Shown: in pieces, positions 8,074-12,676 of the stretch
Numbering within the stretch: the first letter of the stretch is position 1
Layout: every line of letters starts with the position of its first letter
NCBI GenBank assembly: GCA_023433615.1
Contig: JAEZCJ010000091.1
Span: 1-12,676, forward strand
Source: Bacillota bacterium
GTDB taxonomy: Bacteria; Bacillota; Bacilli; Paenibacillales; Paenibacillaceae
Direction of reading: 5' to 3'
Length of the DNA stretch: 12,676 bases
Notes under the pieces: model-generated
Databases searched by the model: none
What the model was told of the DNA's origin: nothing
The model's input: the letters and a program-made list of their open reading frames with translations, nothing else
Made by a program: the position numbers and the translations under genes

Positions 8074-8969
8074 TACATCTCCACCTCTCTTCTGCGCAAG
8101 TAGATCATGGCGACCACCGTTACCGCGAGCACTAACAGGAATTGAACCATGGCCGTCGCCGATGCCAGGCCGAAGTCGGCCGATGCATTATTTGCAATTG
8201 CCGTCGAGAATACGTCAAGCGCCAAGGTGCGGGTATAGAACGCGCCGTTGGTCAGGACATAGATAATGTCGAACGTCTGCAGCGCGCCGATAATCGAGAG
8301 CAGCATGTTCACGGTAAAAGCCGGCGCGATCATCGGGAACGTAATGTTGCGGAAGGACTGCCACTTGGTCGTGCCGTCGATATAGCCGGCTTCGTACATA
8401 TCCTTGGGAATCGACTGCAGACCGGCCAGGAAAATCGTCATCGAGTACGCCATGTACATCCAGATCTGCACGAAAATGACGAGCTCGAACGCGACGTCGT
8501 AGCTGCCGAAGAAATTCGAACGCGTGCCGAACATTTCGAGAACCGACTGCACCGGGCCGCCGATCGGATTGAACATCAGCTTCCAGATCAAGCCGGATAT
8601 CGTCACGCCGAGCACGACCGGCAGAAAATACGTCGCGCGGTAGAACACGTCGCCGCGCAGCTTCTTATTGATAATAATCGCCATGAACAGCGCGATTGCG
8701 TTCTGAATGACGACGACGGAGAAGGCGAATTGCACGGACCGCCAAGCGGACGCGATCCGTTCGCCGGAGTCCGAGGAGAATAGGAATCTTCGGTAATTTT
8801 CCAAGCCGATGAACTCCCATTTCACGCCGGGTATGCCCGTAGCGTTCGTTAACGAGAAGAAGATGGTCGCGATTGAAGGTCCCAGCCCGAATATGACATA
8901 GAGCAGCAGCGGGATCATCAACAGCGCCATCGGTAAATAGCGGGCCAGCCCTTTCCCGAATGGATACAT
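8073..8969 (-). CDS. Carbohydrate ABC transporter permease, MalF type
   Basis: This is a 298-residue membrane permease that pairs with the next gene to form the channel of a CUT1 sugar importer. The first hydrophobic segment is at about residues 12-34 (PMALLMIPLLLYVIFGLG), and others are at about 78-100, 112-130, 160-183, 215-235 and 272-290. The EAA loop begins at Glu193 (MYEAGYIDGTTKW, then NITFPMIAPAF). The family-typical early segment SLTNATG and the later ADFGLASATAMVQF are present. ATG at 8969 has AAGGAG 8 bases before it. It follows the binding-protein gene after a hairpin at 9002-9031 and overlaps the MalG-type gene by one coding base. It lacks the long periplasmic insert of enteric MalF, as is usual for Gram-positive members. 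Confidence 0.93.
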   Translation of the reverse strand: MYPFGKGLARYLPMALLMIPLLLYVIFGLGPSIATIFFSLTNATGIPGVKWEFIGLENYRRFLFSSDSGERIASAWRSVQFAFSVVVIQNAIALFMAIIINKKLRGDVFYRATYFLPVVLGVTISGLIWKLMFNPIGGPVQSVLEMFGTRSNFFGSYDVAFELVIFVQIWMYMAYSMTIFLAGLQSIPKDMYEAGYIDGTTKWQSFRNITFPMIAPAFTVNMLLSIIGALQTFDIIYVLTNGAFYTRTLALDVFSTAIANNASADFGLASATAMVQFLLVLAVTVVAMIYLRRREVEM

Positions 8970-9001
8970 GGCTCTCTCTCCTTCATGCGCGGTTAAAGAA
9001 T

Positions 9002-9031
9002 GCGGGGTCTATTCCGTGGAAGAGACCCCGC
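9002..9031 (-). terminator. Intercistronic hairpin between binding-protein and permease genes (partial terminator or RNA stabiliser)
   Basis: GCGGGGTCT at 9002-9010 pairs perfectly with AGACCCCGC at 9023-9031. Three more pairs (TTC with GAA) extend the stem past an A-G mismatch to a small loop. Read in the direction of the operon it is followed by ATTCTTTAACC, a weak T run. It lies 17 bases after the binding-protein stop and before the permease start. In sugar ABC operons such a hairpin usually keeps binding-protein RNA more abundant than permease RNA. That role is inferred. Confidence 0.68.
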
Positions 9032-9047
9032 CTCTTGCAATGATGGT

Positions 9048-10400
9048 TTACTTAGGCGCTGCCGCGTCCCATTCTTTCTGCGATAGCTCCGCCAGCTCCT
9101 GCGGCGTCTTCAGCGGACCTGCAGGTGCCAGGAATTCCGCGTGGAGGCTCGAACCCGCAACATGCTCGCCCGCATTCTCCCGGTTGATGAACAGCTGATC
9201 CCATGCCAGCTTGAAGCCGTTCAGGTAAGGTGCCATCTCTTCCAGGAACGGATCGCTGACTTCGACGTTCGCTTGCGTCGGCTGGAAGCCGGATGCCGTG
9301 ACGAACTTCGCGTACTCTTCCGGCTCGGATTGCATAGCAAGCCATTTCATGGCTGCGTCCTTGTTCTTCGCCTTCTCTAGCACCATCCACGACATATCGT
9401 ATTTGCCCGCCAGCGCCGCGTTCTTCGCCGGATCGTTGCTGCCCGGAACCGGGAAGTAGCCGAATTGCAGGTCCGGATTCGCGCCCTTGATCGCCGCCGC
9501 GTTCCAAGAGCCGTCGATCAGCATCGCGACCTGCTCGGAAGCGAACAGACCGGGTGCCGAGCCGTAATCTACGCCCATGAAGCTAGGGATGGCGTTCTGC
9601 ATGAGCACTTGCGCCTTCTCGAGAATCTCGATTTGCTTCGGATCGGTGAATTTCGCAGAGCCGTCCCACAGCCCTTTGATGAAGGCGAGTTGATCGTCGT
9701 GAATCGCGGCCGACAGGCCTTGCACGGCCAGGTTGAACGGCCAGATGTCTTTGCCTGCGATGCCGAGCGGCTCTACGCCGGCGTCCTTCAACGTCTTGAA
9801 CACGTTCAGCAGCTCATCCCATGTCTTCGGCGCTTGCAGGTTGTGCTTCTCGAAGACCGTTTTATTATAGAAAATACCCGTGAATGCGACCTTGCCCATG
9901 TTCACGCCGTAGATCTTGCCGTTGTACGTGACCGAGTTCGCGACGTCATTCGCATCCCAATTGCTCATGAACGATTCGCCCGACAAGTCTGCGATCAGGC
10001 CGGCATCGATCCATTGCTTCCATACCGGATCCTGCGCGCCTGGCGTCCAATCCTGCGGTACGGCCGCGAAGCCGCTCTTCAGCGCTAGGATGTCTACATC
10101 GTTCGCGCTGACGCGCGTCTGCTGGAGTTGGTCGTACGTAGCGTCCGAAGGGACGATCGTGTAGTCGACCTTGATGTTCGGGTAGCGCTCCGTGAATCGT
10201 TTGTTGAAGTCCTCGTAATATTTGTTCGTGCCTTCGTTAATCCAGTGAATCACCTTCAGCGTGACTGGTGCATCGCTGCCGCCATCCCCGCTGCTGCCGC
10301 TGTTGCCAGAGGCTGCATTGTTGTCCCCGTTATTCCCGCCGCAAGCGGCCAAGAGTGCGGTGAACAAGGCAAGCATCAGTAACCACGAAACCTTTTTCAT
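9048..10400 (-). CDS. Carbohydrate ABC transporter substrate-binding lipoprotein, family 1
   Basis: This is a 450-residue extracellular sugar-binding protein, the specificity subunit of the importer. I chose ATG at 10400 because AGGGGG lies 7 bases before it and because the protein then starts with a proper lipoprotein signal: MKK, a hydrophobic stretch, and the lipobox LAAC with the lipidated Cys20. An in-frame start at 10463 would add 21 residues and lie upstream of the predicted transcription start. After Cys20 comes a flexible Gly/Asn/Ser/Asp linker to about residue 45, then the mature fold beginning VTLKVIHWINEGTNKYY. KIYGVNMGKVAFTGIFYNK and YKYAKFV-like C-terminal helices fit family 1 binding proteins. 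It is the first gene of the uptake operon, driven by the promoter at 10455-10483 with an operator between promoter and start codon. No ATPase gene accompanies it, so a shared MsmX-type ATPase elsewhere is likely. Confidence 0.93.
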   Translation of the reverse strand: MKKVSWLLMLALFTALLAACGGNNGDNNAASGNSGSSGDGGSDAPVTLKVIHWINEGTNKYYEDFNKRFTERYPNIKVDYTIVPSDATYDQLQQTRVSANDVDILALKSGFAAVPQDWTPGAQDPVWKQWIDAGLIADLSGESFMSNWDANDVANSVTYNGKIYGVNMGKVAFTGIFYNKTVFEKHNLQAPKTWDELLNVFKTLKDAGVEPLGIAGKDIWPFNLAVQGLSAAIHDDQLAFIKGLWDGSAKFTDPKQIEILEKAQVLMQNAIPSFMGVDYGSAPGLFASEQVAMLIDGSWNAAAIKGANPDLQFGYFPVPGSNDPAKNAALAGKYDMSWMVLEKAKNKDAAMKWLAMQSEPEEYAKFVTASGFQPTQANVEVSDPFLEEMAPYLNGFKLAWDQLFINRENAGEHVAGSSLHAEFLAPAGPLKTPQELAELSQKEWDAAAPK

Positions 10401-10425
10401 GTTAATCCCCCTATTTGATGGTGTA

Positions 10426-10445
10426 TTACGAAATCGCTTTCGTAA
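10426..10445. promoter_or_regulatory. Operator O1 for the LacI-family regulator (uptake operon)
   Basis: TTACGAAATCGCTTTCGTAA is a perfect inverted repeat with 8-base arms around TCGC, and has the central CG typical of LacI-family operators. It covers about +3 to +22 relative to the predicted start point of the uptake operon, so a bound repressor would block the polymerase. It resembles a CcpA cre site, but the outer TG...CA pair of cre is CG...CG here, so the divergently encoded regulator is the better candidate. A related copy lies at 10623-10642. Confidence 0.8.
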
Positions 10446-10454
10446 ATTACTTTC

Positions 10455-10483
10455 ATTATTCAATAGGAGCCTGAAATTGTAAA
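10455..10483 (-). promoter_or_regulatory. Sigma-A-type promoter of the sugar uptake operon
   Basis: Read on the minus strand, a -35 box TTTACA (10483-10478) and a -10 box AATAAT (10460-10455) are separated by exactly 17 bases. Each box matches the consensus at five of six bases. Transcription would begin near 10448, about 48 bases before the ATG of the binding-protein gene and directly ahead of operator O1. Confidence 0.7.
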
Positions 10484-10534
10484 TTCACAGAATTCAAGAT
10501 ACGGTTGCAAAATTATGGGTCATATCAACGGTTG

Positions 10535-10563
10535 TTGACGTGTCGGAGGGAGAATAATACAAT
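10535..10563 (+). promoter_or_regulatory. Sigma-A-type promoter of the LacI-family regulator gene
   Basis: TTGACG (10535-10540) and TACAAT (10558-10563) are separated by 17 bases and each matches the sigma-A consensus at five of six bases. The start point would be near 10570, giving a leader of about 98 bases before the ATG at 10668. A short inverted repeat TCAAC-GGTT-GTTGA (10525-10538) overlaps the -35 box and could be a further regulatory site. Confidence 0.75.
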
Positions 10564-10622
10564 GGGTGAAACACGGATGCGGATCGATTATCGAGGTTGC
10601 AAAGCAGGAATTAGCGTGTTTT

Positions 10623-10642
10623 CTACGAAAACGGTTTAGTAG
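10623..10642. promoter_or_regulatory. Probable operator O2 in the leader of the regulator gene
   Basis: CTACGAAAACGGTTTAGTAG is an imperfect palindrome (16 of 20 positions symmetric) with a central CG. It matches operator O1 at 15 of 20 positions when aligned base for base. It lies about 53 bases after the predicted start point of the regulator gene and just ahead of its ribosome site, which would allow self-repression by a roadblock. This rests on similarity to O1 and position only. Confidence 0.6.
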
Positions 10643-10667
10643 TAAGCGAGTGAAGGAGCCCTGTGCG

Positions 10668-11684
10668 ATGAACATTAAGACGATCGCCCAGTTAGCTGGC
10701 GTATCGGTTGCAACCGTCTCGAAGATCTTGAACAATTACAGCGACATCGGCGAAGAGACGCGGCTGCGCGTGCTGAAGATCATGGAAGAGAACGGCTATC
10801 GGCCCTCCTCGTCCGCGCGAACGCTGGCGACCAAGACATCGAACTTGGTCGGCGTCGTCTTCGCCGGCGAGTTCAACTCTGATCTGGACCATCCCTTCTT
10901 CATTGCCGTGCTGAATTCGTTTAAGCGGCAGATCGGATTCTTCGGGTATGATCTGATCCTGTTCACGAATCAGCGATTCTTGAGCAGCAAGGAGGATTAT
11001 TTGGCACGCTGCAGGCATTACCATATCGACGGCTGCATCATTATTGCGGGCGACGATATTGAGCCCAGCGTGCATCGTTTGGCCGAATCTGATATTCCTT
11101 GCGTAGGGATCGACCTCAAGCTTGAAGGCGAACGTTTCGCCCACATCATGTCGGATAACGTGAAGGTCGCGTCGAAGGTCGTCGAGCATTTCTATCTGAA
11201 CGGCTATCGGGACATTGGATTGCTCGGCATCAATCGGCAATCCTCCGTCATCTCCATCCGCGAGCAATCGTTCAAGGAATCGATCCGCAACTTCGGCTTA
11301 TCGCTCCGCGAAGGCTCTTGCTTCTACAGCGACGGCTATGACGAGGAATGCGGCTATGACGCCATGATGAGTCGAATCGACAGCGGCATCCCCCTCCCTC
11401 GCGCCTTGTTCGCCGTATCGGACATGCTGGCGATCGGCGCTATGCGCGCGCTTAAGGAGCGCGGCATGTCGATTCCGCTGGACGTCGCGGTCGTCGGCTG
11501 CGACTATATCGAGACGAGCCGGCATACGGACCCTTCGCTCACGACCGTCCGTCAGGACAGCGAGAAGATTGGGCGGCTGGCCGCGATGATGCTGTTCGAT
11601 CTGCTGAACAAGCAGTCGGAGGCGCGTACGATTCTGGTGGATCCGGAGCTGGTGGTGAGGCAATCTTGCGGGGGGTTGCAGTGA
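10668..11684 (+). CDS. LacI-family transcriptional regulator
   Basis: This is a 338-residue sugar-responsive repressor. The N-terminal helix-turn-helix is textbook (IKTIAQLAGVSVATVSKILN at residues 3-22, then GYRPSSSARTLATKTSNLVG forming the end of the DNA-binding domain and the hinge). The rest is a periplasmic-binding-protein-like effector domain with typical pieces such as DIPCVGIDLK, MSDNVKVASKVVEHF, LFAVSDMLAIGAMRALKERG and DVAVVGCDY, followed by PSLTTVRQDSEKIGRLAAMML. I chose ATG at 10668, with AAGGAG 9 bases before it. A longer frame from 10566 would start upstream of or on the predicted transcription start and read through the operator-like site. It is divergent from the uptake operon and very probably controls it and itself through O2 and O1. 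The inducer is probably the imported oligosaccharide. Confidence 0.93.
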   Translation: MNIKTIAQLAGVSVATVSKILNNYSDIGEETRLRVLKIMEENGYRPSSSARTLATKTSNLVGVVFAGEFNSDLDHPFFIAVLNSFKRQIGFFGYDLILFTNQRFLSSKEDYLARCRHYHIDGCIIIAGDDIEPSVHRLAESDIPCVGIDLKLEGERFAHIMSDNVKVASKVVEHFYLNGYRDIGLLGINRQSSVISIREQSFKESIRNFGLSLREGSCFYSDGYDEECGYDAMMSRIDSGIPLPRALFAVSDMLAIGAMRALKERGMSIPLDVAVVGCDYIETSRHTDPSLTTVRQDSEKIGRLAAMMLFDLLNKQSEARTILVDPELVVRQSCGGLQ

Positions 11685-11702
11685 TAGGTGATCTCTGTGG
11701 AG

Positions 11703-11726
11703 AAGAGCCCCTGGGGGCTCTTTTCT
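11703..11726. terminator. Rho-independent terminator after the regulator gene, possibly bidirectional
   Basis: AAGAGCCC (11703-11710) pairs with GGGCTCTT (11715-11722) around a 4-base loop and is followed by TTCTACTT on the plus strand, giving a T-rich tail. It begins 19 bases after the TGA of the regulator gene. Read on the minus strand the same hairpin is preceded by AAAA and could also end transcription coming from the decayed region to the right. Confidence 0.82.
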
Positions 11727-11918
11727 ACTTCTGGCCGCTATCCCATTCACTCAGTTTGGAAGTTGCTCTCGGTTGGGGAATTACAACCGGTGGAAGACTT
11801 GAAGCTTCGAATGCCCCTTGCACGGTGACTTTACTTGATTGCGAAGGATTTTCTCTAATAAGGTATGAGAATTCGCTAAATCTGCCCGATATCCGCCATA
11901 TTTACGAATAACGAATCA

Positions 11919-11960
11919 AATGCGCTTTAGAGCGTAAGCTTCTTCGCTATTTGGCGCATT
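11919..11960. repeat. Imperfect inverted repeat in the gene-free region
   Basis: AATGCGCTTTAGAGCG (11919-11934) and CGCTATTTGGCGCATT (11945-11960) can pair at 12 of 16 positions around a 10-base loop (TAAGCTTCTT). The outer seven pairs and the inner four are perfect. It could be an intergenic palindromic element or a folded piece of decayed DNA. No terminal repeats or target duplication were seen to mark it as mobile. Confidence 0.4.
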
Positions 11961-12017
11961 CGCTGCCTCTACCTCCGATTTTCCAAGGTATATTAATCAT
12001 TAGCGTACAAGCCTACC

Positions 12018-12565
12018 TTAATCGGGATAATGCTTCGCTATCGCTCGAACGTCAGACCCGCTTACTGCGCGATTCTCGTTGGTCGTCCTCACACCCTGAA
12101 TCTCACTAGAATCCGTAGCAAGATGCTCACTAAGTAGACGAATCCGAACTACCCTCTAACGCTACTCGCTGCCATTACGGGACGTCATTGCTGATCTCCG
12201 TTAGATTACCGTTCTTTGCAGCTGTATCAATTAACTGCCAAATTTCTCGACTTGCTGTTTCCTTCTTGATCTAGGAAGTCGTATTGTCCACCTTTATAGT
12301 ACTCGCCAGTGTTGGATTGACTATGCCAGGTGTAGTTGGATGGAGCATCGATCTTCTCGTCTTGGTTAGCTTCAAATCGATTATAAATGGCTTCATTATA
12401 GGTATTACCATTGATTTGATAATTCGGGTTTCACATCGGAGGAAAATGCAATCGGTGCGGCATCGACTTTATTTTTCTCTAGTATTCTCATGGGTTCAGA
12501 AGCATCAGCGTATGAAGGGATCATCACACACAACACAGCAACTGCAGCGATCAACTTTTTCGCAA
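12018..12565 (-). pseudogene. Probable decayed gene for a small secreted protein, frameshifted several times
   Basis: No frame is open here for more than about 60 codons, but minus-strand pieces read like one protein. AAGGAG (12577-12572) is 6 bases before a TTG at 12565. If one A is added to the A5 run at 12560-12556, translation gives a classic signal peptide (MRKKLIAAVAVLCVMIPSYA, then DASEP). As written, the same sequence is in the frame open from 12572 to a TAA at 12407-12405. Coding-like stretches continue in shifted frames: about 12415-12227 (INGNTYNEAIYNRFEAN), 12270-12175 (SREIWQLIDTAAKNGNLTEI), 12178-12151, and 12155-12018 (HLATDSSEIQGVRTTNENRA). I do not recognise the family. The pieces are short enough to arise by chance singly; the order, the signal peptide and the ribosome site are what support decay of a real gene. 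The region is more AT-rich than the rest of the window, which suggests transferred DNA. Confidence 0.4.
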
Positions 12566-12676
12566 CGTCCACTCCTTAATCGATGTATTTCTAGTGGTTA
12601 GACGTCGATAGCGCGGTTGGTGTTGCGAGTCAGACGATCATTAGGTTCATTGCCGACAGGAAGCGAGGGTGCTTAC

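Larger units (their letters stand above)
11731..12676. other. Region of 946 bases without an intact gene
   Basis: The right end of the window holds no full-length reading frame on either strand. It contains the decayed secreted-protein remnant (12018-12565, minus), the inverted repeat at 11919-11960, and a minus-strand open stretch of 58 codons (11901-11725) that ends with TAG exactly at the regulator's terminator and has only an internal GTG as a start. At the far right, a minus-strand stretch ending in TAA at 12600-12598 (reading NEPNDRLTRNTNRAIDV) could be the tail of another broken gene, but it is only 24 codons long and closed upstream by a stop. No tRNA, rRNA or transposase is visible. 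Confidence 0.6.

Noticed and set aside
10426..10445. A catabolite-response (CcpA) site
   Set aside because: The centre resembles cre, but the conserved outer TG and CA are CG and CG here, while a related palindrome in the regulator's own leader fits the local LacI-family protein better.
10566..10667. A longer N-terminus for the LacI-family regulator starting at ATG 10566
   Set aside because: It would start upstream of or on the predicted transcription start, read through the operator-like palindrome, and add 34 residues before a textbook helix-turn-helix. ATG 10668 has a good ribosome site.
11666..11911. An 81-codon plus-strand open frame overlapping the end of the regulator gene
   Set aside because: It begins inside the regulator gene, runs through the terminator hairpin and has no ribosome site.
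12284..12601. A 105-codon plus-strand open frame in the right end
   Set aside because: It has no convincing ribosome site and its peptide has no recognisable features. The minus strand of the same stretch carries a ribosome site and a signal peptide, so this frame is probably a shadow of the decayed gene.

Overview
The window looks like chromosomal DNA from a high-GC Firmicute of the Paenibacillus type. The reasons are strong purine-rich Shine-Dalgarno sequences, GTG and TTG starts, sigma-A-type promoters, a lipoprotein sugar-binding protein with permeases but no ATPase gene of its own, and a LacI-type regulator. This assignment is inference from style and content; no rRNA or other marker gene is present. 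There are no tRNA or rRNA genes, CRISPR arrays or recognisable insertion sequences.

Layout, left to right. (1) Positions 1-1118 (+) hold the 3' part of a carbohydrate-binding ABC importer lipoprotein, closed by a strong hairpin at 1141-1178. (2) Positions 1299-4990 (+) hold two full-length ABC exporter genes (fused membrane and ATPase domains) whose stop and start overlap as TTGA; they probably form a heterodimeric exporter. (3) Positions 10483 down to 4977 (-) hold a carbohydrate-uptake operon in the order: substrate-binding lipoprotein, MalF-type permease, MalG-type permease, cytoplasmic family 9 glycoside hydrolase. Its last codons overlap the last codons of the second exporter gene by 14 bp, tail to tail. 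(4) Positions 10535-11726 (+) hold a divergent LacI-family regulator with its own promoter and terminator. (5) Positions 11731-12676 are more AT-rich and contain no intact gene. Scattered minus-strand pieces there look like a frameshifted, decayed gene for a small secreted protein.

How the parts work together. The LacI-family protein probably represses both the uptake operon and itself. A perfect 8-bp-arm palindrome with a central CG lies just after the predicted start point of the operon. A related, imperfect copy (15 of 20 bases identical) lies in the leader of the regulator gene. When an inducing oligosaccharide is present, the binding protein and permeases (energised by an ATPase encoded elsewhere, as for MsmX-type systems) would import it, and the GH9 enzyme, which has no signal peptide, would cleave it in the cytoplasm. 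Cellodextrins or other beta-glucan oligosaccharides are the natural guess but are not proven.

The strongest oddity is in the GH9 gene. The reading frame continues in phase from 7235 to 4977 but is broken by one TAG codon at 5288-5286, after codon 649 of 752. The GH9 C-terminus, including the probable catalytic acid Glu733, lies beyond it. This could be a nonsense mutation (AAG to TAG is one base), a sequencing error or readthrough. I see no clear new biological system; otherwise this is a conventional carbohydrate-use locus beside an exporter pair.
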